DNA of 64,000 nt. It comes from Ooceraea biroi. Its lineage: Eukaryota; Arthropoda; Insecta; Hymenoptera; Formicidae. The translations under genes were made by a program, and so were the position numbers. Under the pieces are notes generated by a model. That model did not search any database and was not told the origin of the DNA. It worked only from the letters and a program-made list of their open reading frames with translations. Numbering within the stretch: the stretch's first letter is position 1; each line of letters opens with the position of its first letter. The DNA is taken from contig NC_039507.1 of the NCBI RefSeq assembly GCF_003672135.1, positions 4,541,624-4,605,623 on the forward strand, read 5' to 3'. Shown here piece after piece: positions 51,958 to 64,000 of this stretch.

Positions 51958-54900
51958 GATGGTGATGTTTTGGGATATGGGAGCGTGTGTGATAATCTGG
52001 ACGCTTGCCGGCGGTATCCTGGTACGTATTATCGTCGCCACCGAAACGTCGCAAGGGTGTTCCGTGACCAGCGGAGAGGTCCTTCGAGGTCCCCAGTCGC
52101 GCGTTGCTTCCCGTTACGGCGCCGCTTGTCGAATGTGTCAGGGCCGGCACTAGGCGGCATGCCAGCAGGTCCCAATGGGGTCGGGCCTGGAGGATCGTGG
52201 TGGGCGCGGCCACGAGTAAAACGGCGCAACAGCCAGCCCGTCCGGTTGGCCTTGCCCATTTAGTAGCGCGCGCCAATCCACCGCAAGCTGCGCGACCAAT
52301 GGGTGAAGCTGCTCGCATCTGTACCGACGCCCATCTCGAATACCAAGGACTGTGGCGCCGCGACGGCGACGTCGCGAGGCTGTCATTCCGGCGGAAGCCG
52401 CAATACGCTTGAGGTCGATTCTGTGACGCTCCGTCCTTTTGGTTGAGAATTTGGCGAATAAATGATCGGAAAATGTCGAAAACTGCGTTTTTCTATTTTC
52501 CAAATGAATACTTTGTAAAATTTTGTAACGCGACATTCGTTTTCATTAATTTCTTATGCAGGGTGATTATAAGATGCTCTTCAGATTACAACGGAACATT
52601 TTTGCGCATCTACAATATATTACTTTTAACGTTAAATGAGATGTAAATGTGAACAGTTTTGTGATTTGATCGTGCATTATCTCTCCTTGATAGTTTCTTA
52701 ATAAAATATAATTTTTTTATAACTTATGTCTGCAATAATTTAAATTCTATGCAAGCACAATACAAAATTAGATTGCACAAATGAAGATGATGCATAATTG
52801 ATTGATACCGCACATCGGAATTTGCTTCGCCAATATGGATTAGTATTGCAACTATTTATCAAAAACTTATTTACAATTCAGAAATAACTATGTATCATAT
52901 AGAAATACGTCAAGTTATGTTTTAGATTTTTGCTAATCTATTAACTCTTTTCAGATTGTAATCGGGATATAAAATCATTTTTTGAGTCTATCATACTTTA
53001 TTTTCTCTTCTATCATAATTGTAATCAACGCATTTTATTGTTTAAGCTTCCGGTTCTACAGGAAAATAGAGGACATTATTTAATTTCAATAAACAAAACC
53101 ATGCATTACTCTTCGATTTTCGTTTCTTATGACAAAAATTTTCTCATTCTTTATACTTTTAATTTTATTTTGCAAGAATTAAACCTACAATTACAAGACA
53201 CACATCCTACGTGAAGGCGGAAAACCTTGAGCGTACTACATAATCGAGTGTATAAATCTTGAGTCGAGTGGCAGTTGGGTCGAAAAAGTAATTATAGAAT
53301 TTGTTTGAATAAATTTATGTGATGGAGGGCGTGGAGGCAATCGTGAACTTGGGAGGGAAAGAAGAAAGAAGAGGTCCGCAGTGTTTCGCAGTCCTCTCAC
53401 TAGCGTACAACCCGAAGAAAATCTATTCTTCCCGTGATCTTGTCCGAACAATTTACTTCGGAGAGCCACTGCTCCGAGGGTATGGGGCCTATCAAGTGGA
53501 GATAATGTGTTCTGTGCCGGGTAATTTGGCTCTCCTGCCTTCTTTCCACTTCAACCGTCTTGGATCTACTTCTTTGACTGTTTTGCATCTGCAAACAATC
53601 TCGAATTCCTGTTGTAGCTGCGTGTTACTGACTGGACATAATTAAGCGGAATTCAAAGATAATATTAATATACTTCGTGTTATCACTCACGCGCAAAAGC
53701 ATGGAATACATATGTATTATATCTATATCTTATCAGAAAGAATATTAGCATGCAAATGGAATGAAATTGTTTATCTATTCGCTAGTAACGCACTAATTAT
53801 GAGTAAGCAAGTTTAGCGATGAGATAATCGCTGGCGCTACTTACACCCATCGTATATGAAGTGTCAAGGGTCGCCGATTAATGTTTATCGCATGGCGAGA
53901 TAATGAAGCTTAATGAGGGTCTGCAGCCGTCATTACGAAACACTCGACGTGCGCGCGTGCCAAACCGGTTTCAATCTACTTTTTTCTGAAGCTCGTCTCT
54001 CTTTCAGTGCCGTGATTCATGAGATTCCTCTCAGCTGCCCAACGGCCTGTAACATTGCCACCTTATGGCAATGACGCGACTCCGGAGTATGAGAAGCCAT
54101 TTAGAACTGGAGGTGCTACTTTTTGTTTCGTTATGCTTCGGCTCTTAAAAAAGCATCGTTTCCATTTGCAAAAACAAAGTGTCTCAAAAGAACGGTCTGT
54201 CCGAGTTAAATCCACGAAACATTGCATGCTTTTCTTATGAAGGAATGGAATCATCTCTTCATGTATTATTAGATTCTCTTTTTCCGTCGCGCAGTGAATA
54301 CATTTGTTACTTATAACAAAGACTGTTATTTAACAATTTGGAATAATTACGTAAACAACAAATAGATTTTGTGCAAATACTTTTTAAATATTCTAGTAAT
54401 CCAATAATAAGCGGTATATGTCGGCGTACTTAAATGCCCCAATAATGTCAAATGAACATCACCGCACAGACCAAATCCAATTACCAATTGGAAGGGTCGT
54501 ACGATTCGGTATTGCCATGGTTTGCGTAGGTATACCTCGCATTGCCTAGCTTACCTTCTAAGCCTATTATTCGGCTATGATAATATGTCGATTCTAGCTT
54601 TCTTATTTGTTCCATAGAACTCGTCCCTATACATGTCGGCTTAAGCGGACGCTCTTGAATAAAACTGTCAACTGAATTTTCGATTTAGTTATCTAGCTCG
54701 ATAATTCATGCATTGATAGTTGGCAGAGTATTTACTGATTCCGGATACAAAATATTAGAGTTTATTAGAATTGGAAATTGATAACAGACGCTAAAAAACA
54801 AATATACATATATGGAATAAATGGAATCTATTAATTGTTATTCGCTCAGAAAAGGAATTATCTAATAATTATTTCTTTATTATTGACCTCTATGCGCGTA

Positions 54901-57900
54901 GTGTAAAAATATTATTTTTGCAAATTATTTTAGATAAATATAATATAGACATTTGCGGATAATTTTAAAAAAGATTGCTGCTCAATTTTCTACTATCTTG
55001 CAACGCTATTAATGAAAAAGTAGCACGTAAGTCTCGTTTACAAAACTTGGCTCGATAATTCTGCAAAATCTAAAATAGGCGGGCGTGTTGCCGTAGCGAA
55101 CCGCACTTGCCCCACCGTAATAGTATCCGTAGGTGCACCCCATAGCTAGTGCAGCATCAAGGTACCGCCAGTACGCGCTGGTACATCATGGGATGGCAAG
55201 AAGGGTCTTGCCGAAGGGACCTCGACATATGTGACGTTTATGTAGGGTGGCATCCCTCAGGCTTGCGAATTCGGAACATGTGCGCGAAGTAGAAGTGTCC
55301 AGAATTCTATAACAGAGTTTGTTTGCACTTGCACTTGCAACTCGTGAAGTGGCCTTTTGATTATTTTTGTCCACATTAAATCGAGATGTCCCACCTGTCA
55401 ATCATTCTAATTGTGACTGTTCGCCAAGATCGAGAGATCGCGCTCGGTTGACAAGCGAGAAGAGACGAGAGCCGTTCAACCGCGGTAGCTTCTCTCTGAT
55501 ATTTTTAAGCACATCATCCGAGTATCTATTCTTTAAGCGTTTCGTCATTTGCAACACAATTATTTAAGTAAGTAACCTTAGTCAAAAGGTACATTTATGT
55601 AGGTTCATGTAGACTTTTCCTTGAAAGCTTTCCATTTTGCTTCAATTAGCGATCTTGGGACAGAGCTGAGGGAGAATCGCGGAGACATCGTCTCCCGGGA
55701 TCACGTGTCTCACGAAAAGACAGCGCTAAAAACCGCACGGTGCGGCCGCATTGTACTTACAGCCCGCGCTCTCCCGAGTTCAGCATTTGGTATGACAATA
55801 CCGCTGATCAGCGCATCGATGCGTGATTATAATGATAATGCCGCCTCCTGTTTCGCAGAGGGGGTGAGCGCGGGTGCGCGCGCGGGAGCCCCTAAGGGGC
55901 GCTCAAGTTTTTCGGGTAAAGTTTTTCCTACGCAGATGCGCCACCGGACTGGGCTATTTATTAGCACGGCCATTCTGTTCGTGTGCTCCCATTCAAAAGG
56001 GCCGGACAACAGGTTGCCGCGTCAACGTCATTAGCCGTTGCGTTTTTGTTCGTGGCCCGTTGGGATTTACCTCTATGCCGATAAGAGCCAGGTACGTCGG
56101 TCGTTAATCCTTTCCTCGACGAGATAAGCTATAAGGCGTGATTTCGAGCGGGAAACGAGGTCTTTACCGCACCCGCGAAACCGATTTTCAACCCGCACGT
56201 CTTTTATTACATTTTCATCGCGCGCGGAAGATTGCGGGATGCGTTCAGTCGCGCCACAGACGCAAGATTAACGGAAAACAAGAATTGCCTGTATTGCCAG
56301 AAATTTTTTATATCCCACGGAACTTTCGTATATTCCGGGCGCAACTCAGAGAGATCACTTCATGATTTATTCCGCGGACTCGCATTGGTCATAGCGGCCG
56401 TAACCACACACCACTAAACTCCGTCTACCCGAATCGAGGACGCGTCTGTTTCCATAAACCAAATTATTTTTATATCCAGGGATCTACGTTCTCCTGAATT
56501 GGTGATAAGCAAGGACGGTCACTCGATACGTCGCTGACCGCCCATACGACCCCTATGATATATCAAGCGGATAGAACCTAGCGAATCTAGCAATAGCGAT
56601 TTCCCCATATGTAATACAGGGGATTTGTTTCACTTTCCTGTTCCGCAACAAATTGCACTCTTCACGTTGACGCGCGTTTTATCACGCAAAAGTCTGTGCA
56701 TCACGAGTGAAATAGAATCTTGCGCAAACGCTCGGTTAAAGGAAAAAGCAATCTAAAATTCATTCCAATTATTTCACGCGATTGTTGTGCGAATAATTGT
56801 TAATCCTGGGGAAGCCGTGAGCACGCCGTAAAGCTTATGTCTCGCTGGAGATTCCAAGAGAGGGCGATCAACATCACCGCTAAGTACTACGAATTACCGG
56901 CAGCCCTGTATATCGCCGGTTTCATCGGTGATTCGCGGGAGGGTCGACAATGTTCGTGCGCACGGTCGTTAGTCGATCGTTTTGGGGATGGACACGAGAA
57001 ATTCGGCCAGTTAGCCAAAGCGTAACGATGCATCCAAGTCGAGAAATCGTTTCGGCGAGAGGTGATAGCGCGATTCGTGGAGGGTGCGTCGTCGAAGATA
57101 GGATACCCTCGAGAGCCGTACGAGTACATGACTTCGACCCGTGCGTGCTCGTCAAGGCTTACCGTTTCCGAAAATGTCATTTATTTTACCAAAACTACCT
57201 ACCGAAATGATACGGTAAATTTCTGTTGCACCTTTTTCTTTCTTTCTCGGGCGTTGAGCCAAATTTCGGGCGATATTAATTAAATATTATTTGAAAGAAT
57301 ATTCGATCGTGCAAAATTGCCCTCGATATGTCAAACGAAGATCAAATAATACGTCAATATCAAACGACAGTCGCTAAATTTGAAAACCCATCGACGTTGC
57401 CGGCGATATCGGTCCAGTCCTCGTTATTGGAGTAGAAATGGCTGTGTGTTTCCGTTAATTAATTTCGGCACGCTACGCGCGTCTCGATTTCCCGCTAATG
57501 ACTTAAATGGATTACCAGCTAATACCCGCGGACAGCTACCACTCTGATCCGTCGGGTTGGCTCGCGTGCACGCGTGCATCGCATGAACTTTTCAGAACCG
57601 TGCGTCGGTCTGTAAGGGTAGGAATTTTTGCGGAAGACACGAGGCTACTCCGCCAAACGTGGCTGAGCCACGCACGAAGGTGGACAAGGAGAACAGAGCC
57701 GAACACGCGGAAAGGAGGGGTGAGACGTGGAGACGTGGAAGCGAAACGGAGGTTTCCAGCGTCGTCGACGGGACGTGTATCTGCTGGATTGCGGCCTCGT
57801 TCGGGAATCCTCATGGGAGGCCGCCATCTTGTTCTCCTACGTAGGTATCCGCTGGCCGCCAGTCCGATGTCCTGCCACCCCTTTGCATAAACTTAGGAAC

Positions 57901-60900
57901 GGACGATGACGTCAGGGGGCAAAGGCATTCGTGTCGTGGCCGTGCTATCGATTTGTTATGTGCATCGTAGAAAGTGAATTTAATGAAACGCAGGATTATG
58001 TGGTACTGCGTTCGAAGATACTTCTTACATTAGTGTGCATGCCTTTTATTAAATCTGAAAATTTCATTTCGCGATAATATTATATTTATTTATATTTACG
58101 CGCAGAATTCTGCTTCTTTAAAATCAGTTATCTTACTTGTTAATCGGGAAATGCTCATTATGATATAACAAACGGAGAAAAATAATTGTAAAATAATTGA
58201 GCGTCGTAAATACTATTAGTGCCCGCAGTTGTTCCATTTTTCCGCAGAAAAGAATCGCAATAACCAGATTATGTTTATTGTATACATGATATTTTATGTA
58301 TTAGCGGAAATGAGGTTCTTTCCGTCCATTGCGCCGTACAATGTATACATTTTATCGGCTTTAATTGGATGCTACCGCACATATTCCCGGTTAATTAATA
58401 CGAAAAATTGCCAATGTTAATAACGCATGCATTACCTGTTTGGTACGGTCTGTTGCATCGACACATGGACCAATGCACCGCGTAGGGTCACTTGACCCGG
58501 GGTTCATATAGAGTGGGTGATATTAGCGTATTTTGTTGTAATTACCGAGCAGTCATTCGCGCTAACTGCGCCGCGATTCTCATTCGAAAGCTTTATATCA
58601 TACGGATAAATCGCCGTGCCTCTCCTTTGAAACATTTATCGCGTGCGCGGCGTCGCAGCGAAATTTATGATTATAGCGGCGGATTTTCGTTACGCGAGCG
58701 AAAACTTTTATTCCCGCGATGACACTTTTGGCGATATTCGTTCCGGCTCCGCGGCTTCAGTTTCCGGCCAGCCGATACCCGAATCAGAGTGACTCGATTA
58801 AACCGCGCAGAATCACTTCTTCCATTTGAGAACCCCGTCGAGAGCAGGTAAATAACGAATTGAAAATCAATGGTATTACGAGATTATGCGTTTATTGGTA
58901 AAGAGCTAGCAGAGTTACCGATGCCCAGAGCAGTAATATCGAGTAATTGCGTAAACGCACCCGCGTATCCCACTGCGTAGCCTCTCCCTCTAACAAAATC
59001 CCACGGATATGTTTGCCCCTTCGTGTCCGCTCAGTGGCGTCCAAAATCATTATTGCGCTTCTTTTCTTTCTTTTTGCACACTTCCCACGGTTGTTTATAA
59101 TTAAATATTTACCTAAAGCGAGTCACTGTTGATCCGCGATGGACACAATTAATTTGGACTGAAATTAAATTGTCTTAAACGAATATGTATATTATTTAGT
59201 TCTCCGCAGAGAGTATAAATTATTTAATATTGGCATTATATTACGTAAATATTTTTACACATGCATATCTCTCATATATCAAGGATGGTAATGCGAACGT
59301 GCACAATAAAAGGTGTAAAAGTGCTTGCAATGAACGTTATCGGTAAGTAACGTACCCGTCTAAATCATCGTTTAAATGACAATTACTTGTTTGCGCGCCA
59401 TAAATTATCAACGTGCAGCAATAATATCTTAGTACAATCCTGACGGATAATGAAACTGTCATTTCTTATGGCGAAGTTACGTGTCAGGGTCTCGTCTAAT
59501 GGCGTTCTCGCAATATTAGCCGCAGCAGGATGTGTGTATTTCGCACATTAACGTGTTTGCACAGGTCTGATTCTGGACCCAGACGCGACACATTGCGTGC
59601 AATATCCACTGTTTGTTTCACGCTGGCTTGATTCGGCCTGCCTCGCTTTCCTGTTTCCTCTGTAAATCCATTATTACACCGGCGCGGGCGGCTTTCGAAA
59701 CGTCGCATAAACATTACAGTCATTTAAAATCATTCGTTTGCTTTGCACCCTGTAATCTTGATATAACGCTAAATATCTGCGTGTTAAGTCAATTTGCCAT
59801 TAGCAAACGGATCGATCGAAAATAACGTATAGCGTAACGAGGTATAAAGAAGACCGAACCAATTACAATGATGCTGATGATAATGTTACTCGTACTTTCG
59901 CAGAATTATTATAATTATAAAGAACGTACTGGCGAAGAAGAGATGAACTATTACACTCGTGCTAGCGAATCCCTATCATCATGATGTCTAATCTGTAATA
60001 TCTTACTGTTGCGGCATAATTATACGCGTAGGAATAAGGGTGAAATCCAGTGACAAGGTTGGAGACGATGACTGGTCGTGGCTGGTTCGTTCGACGGATA
60101 GTGGTAATTCCGTCATGTCGTAAAGGTTGCTTTTTATCGTTTCTGCCCTGGTACAACCATCCACCAAGATCTTTCGGTTCTAGCTAGACGCGAAGGCATT
60201 CCGTGTTTCCTCCTGTATCCTCGCGTTCACTTTACCGGCCCCGCGTCTTACACGTGCCGCTTGATTGTTCAGGTTTTATTATCACTCGGTGCTCCCCGAG
60301 TCCTCGTTCATCCGTGCTGTGTACATCACCCGTCGTGGGAACGACTTGCCACCGCCGAACACAGTGCTGGGGGTTAATTGACTGGCGGTTTTATTTTTTC
60401 CAAACACCGCTTCGCCGAAGAAAATCTGATGATTTAATTGCGATGATGTAACTATAACATTTTCACATAAAATCTTGGATCTTGGAGAAAAGTGTCATTA
60501 ACGTAATTATCTCTTACTTTGGAATACTTATATTTTCTATAATATTTAATAACATTTCATAATTGTGAGCATTTGATACCCTTAATCTAAGTTGATAGAA
60601 AAACGTATCTATTTCTGTGCACCTCTCACTCTGTTGTCCGTTTAGGAAACACATGGAAAAACGAGATTGTAAGGCACGTGCTTATAAATTCGGTGCCGTA
60701 TTCGCGTTCACATCGCGGATGCACACGCACCCCATTTTCGCCCCGTAGCAAATGGAATTAGCGGGCGGTTTAGTTCGGCGGAGTCGCGAAATAGAGGTTG
60801 CATTTTTACAGGCGTATTAATACAGCCGGAAACGTACTATGATCGGGCTTGTAATGCAGCCCTAGGGGCCCGTGTGATATGATACATTTGCTTCGCATAC

Positions 60901-63900
60901 AGGACAACGAGCGAGTACGCGAGTCGAAAGAGGACAGTGCGTGCGGGGGTGGCATGGAGGGTTGAAACGAGAGGGATTGAGAGGAACCGAGCGGCGGTAC
61001 GCTTCACGTACAAGCGTGCTTGCATTTCATAACGAGGTACAAACACGCGGAAACGCGAGCAACAGCGTCACGGGGGTATTCGCCGATAGTACTTGTCTGT
61101 ACCTATCGAGCTGGTATTCAACCAATTATGTCTGTTTATTGTCAAACGCCTAGTTTGTTTGCGCGCCTACAGTTTCAGAGCGCGTTACGTTAACAACATT
61201 GCTTGCTCATTTTCAAAGATTTAGTTACGCTGGATATCATTTCCTAGCGATTATTTCAGCCAAATATATAAAATGAAAATAATTAAAAAAAAAGAATTCT
61301 CCCTTTCGTCATCTCACGATAATACAATATATTGCAGCGAAATATTAAATAGTCTGAACATACACGAAATTGCAACGATTTAAACTCTTGTTTGCAGTAT
61401 CTGTCACTTTTTTTAGCTTCTATTAAGCGATCATTGACGATGTTGATTCGACTCGAGGCTCGGCTGGCATAACGCACAGTGTCGGTGTTTCCAAACAAAC
61501 ATCCTGAGCAACCGGATCAATTGCAGAAATTGTTCACTGAACATTTCTTTGGCCAGGTGCCACTTTGGACGTCCAATGTCGTGTTCATGAGAGGCACAAT
61601 GGCGTCCGAACGAGTTGGCCAGAACAATGGTACTTGATACGAAGGCAACGAGATGTCACCGACCGTGAATTAGCGCCGTGGTCGAACTCGATCAGGGGAT
61701 TGATGGTACCAAAAGGGTTCGCGGAAAAGGGTGACACGGTGGAGAGGCGGAATTCTTCTTGCGCAGTCGGGTGCAGATGCGCCCTTTGAAACACATGGTA
61801 TGCAGCTCGTGGTAATCCGCTCGTCGGTATCGGCAGTCAAACTTAAGATTTATGTGCTGTCAAACTGGCGTTATGACCAGTTGATGACGAGTGTGTTGAA
61901 TGGGTGAATCATCTTTCTTAGTTTTAAGCAGGAATAATCTGAGTTTGAAAAAGGTTTCTTCAAAGGTATATATAAAGACTTGCTTCAAGTTGTCAAATTA
62001 CACTTGACTAATTACATATGCTGATTAGTGAAGTTATTATAGCTATCACAAAAGCTGAAACTTGTCATCACATTTTGATAAAACAAACATCGAGTTAATA
62101 CAACAGTTAACAGTTACATTGGTAATCTGTATGTATGAATTCTATTTATATTAAATATTTTATCTAAATTATGAAAATAGAATTAGTCGAGTCTATTTAG
62201 AAATTATCGATATGTTATTCTAGCATAAAAATTAAGTATTATCGAGCACTTCAGCAGTTGCTGCTACATTGAGAAAGGAACAGCCATAGAGAAAAGTTAC
62301 ATTTATGTTCTAATGTTTTAGTAAAAATTATTAAATTACATATAATGCAAAAAGAAAGAAGAAAAGAGATCGAGTTTAATGCTCCGACGTGTCTTTCATT
62401 TATTTACTAGAACATTAGTAATATTACACTATAATGTCTTTCGAGGAAAGAGATAAATCTCGGAAAATCTACACTTTCCGTTGGCAGACATTTGCCCAAA
62501 TACCCGGAAGGTATCTATCTGCAAGCGAACACATGGCCAATGGTTACGGTGAATGAGTACAGTACCCTCTGTTTGGATTATGGACTCGTAGCTGCGTTGG
62601 TGTCTATAAACAGAGAGGTGCGGGAGAAAAGAGGAATGGTACGAAGAGCCATGCTCCGCGACCGCTATGACAGATTGAGAGAGAGAGAAAGAGAGAGGGA
62701 GGTATTGTCCTTTGGTGACCAACGAGGCGTTTCAACGCCTATACCCCATATAGAGGACAAAGGCGGTTTCCCTCGTTCTCTCGTCTATTTGCCTGTCATA
62801 CCCCTCTTACTCTCGAGCATTACCTCAATACTGCGAGGTGGACGTCTTCATCATTTATGTAAACTTTCTCTCGATAACGAGACAGCGTTACGCTGCGGGA
62901 CACCTGTTATAAAAGCAAAAGCTGAAACGTCCCCTATAGTGCCGTGTAATGTCCTTTTTACCTAAATGTTGCATATTTTTTGCGATAATCGCATTTTCGT
63001 CGATAAATTTGAAATATTCGACTGGCTAGAAAGGAAAGATAGTTAACTAAAATTAACTTTTTTTAAAATTTCTATACACAAAATAGGAACAGAGAATATG
63101 CATTACGAAATTTTTATTTACTACAATTATATGTTAATAATGTAATCATATTCACAGGAAGATGGATAATTTGCTTTTTTCGATTGTAACTTGTGAATAT
63201 AGCTGATATATTCTGCAAAATATAATAAAAAATAGCTATATACTTTCATATCGCGTATGCATAAAAGTAAAAGGCTCATGTAAGGTATTCGCGATACTGT
63301 TAGGAACGATGGCCATTCAGATACGGGGATGACAATGCCTCGAGGCCAAAATGCACGTTAGAGACACCTAACTGCTGCCTCTTATTGAAACATCATATCT
63401 GCTTACTTGTATGGAACTACTAACATTTATCCATAAAGAGAATAACCCTGCATGCTAACCATATTGTACCTCTCGTTTCAACATTACGAAACGATAATTT
63501 TGTCCTCCTCCATTCCATTTTCGATAAACTAGCAATATGTAGAATGATTAAATTGTTTTAAACTTGTATATCGTATAACGGTAAATTTTTCTACAAATCC
63601 AGAGACAATTTTAATGATAAATTTTTATTAAGTATTATAAAAAGACATTTATATGGACAGAGAGTAGTAACCGAGAACAATCCATAAGTAAACAATCTTT
63701 CCATTTTATAACAACAGCAAGTACAAAATAGCAAAAACCTCGACGATTGCTTTTACCAGCCTTTGACGATTGTGGGACAAATGAAGCCTCGTTGTAGCGC
63801 GGGCAAACGTTAATCGATGAGCCCATATACCCACGAAAATCGGTGAGCCACTTGCTTCAATTGCAAACAGATGTGGTCATCCCGTCGCGAGTAAACTACC

Positions 63901-64000
63901 CCTCGTCATACCTCCTTCCGCCGCACGTTCACCCTTCTCTGTCACATTTTCGCGGCTATCTCTCAAACTTGTTCAACAGAGAGATACTGCATCCACTTTG
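51958..64000. other. Upstream / intergenic region, no gene recognised
   Basis: This lies 5' of kn. Open frames are short, overlap on both strands and show no known motif or coherent splice chain. CpG-rich blocks at about 55.6-57.9 and 58.4-61.2 kb contrast with AT-rich DNA at 52.6-53.3, 54.3-55.0 and 61.9-62.4 kb. A distal 5' exon supplying the kn start codon could be here, but I could not identify one. Confidence 0.6.

Noticed and set aside
53319..53645. 108-codon plus-strand open frame that reads fairly protein-like
   Set aside because: No motif or splice structure recognised; length is within what chance gives in 64 kb.
62492..62965. 157-codon plus-strand open frame with an Arg-Glu run
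   Set aside because: The run comes from a GA repeat; nothing else is recognisable.

Overview
The window is eukaryotic DNA with no operons. It consists of very long introns and non-coding sequence and a few short, well-bounded coding exons. All the protein-coding sequence I can support belongs to one gene on the minus strand: the insect COE/EBF transcription factor knot (kn, also called collier). Six consecutive coding exons run from high to low coordinate. They encode the N-terminal region and about half of the COE DNA-binding domain, including the complete zinc knuckle (H-X3-C-X2-C-X5-C), which is split across two exons. The remaining exons (rest of the DNA-binding domain, IPT/TIG domain, helix-loop-helix, C-terminal activation region) were not found and must lie beyond position 1 if the gene is intact. 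The final intron therefore exceeds 29 kb.

The protein is clearly insect. The local base composition (AT-rich valleys alternating with CpG-rich islands) suggests Hymenoptera, perhaps an ant, but that is only an inference.

Layout from the gene's 5' end. Positions 51958-64000 are upstream or intergenic with no gene recognised. A TATA-box promoter candidate sits at 51948-51954. A leader follows with three short upstream ORFs and a possible small leader intron. Exon 1 is 50973-51550 (maximum open frame), exon 2 is 45313-45466, exon 3 is 40893-40956, exon 4 is 36693-36748, exon 5 is 29592-29665 and exon 6 is 29054-29122. All splice phases join without conflict. Introns of 5.5, 4.4, 4.1, 7.0 and 0.47 kb separate them, followed by intron 6 (1-29053).

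The introns probably hold cis-regulatory DNA. The strongest signal is in intron 4: a perfect palindromic COE/EBF binding site at 32168-32181 and an 11-of-12 match at 32691-32704, which suggests the gene feeds back on itself. Other points of interest are a conserved N-terminal block in exon 1 with no upstream in-frame ATG, unusual residues in exons 3 and 4, and a 9-bp perfect inverted repeat in intron 6. I found no complete transposon, RNA gene or CRISPR array.
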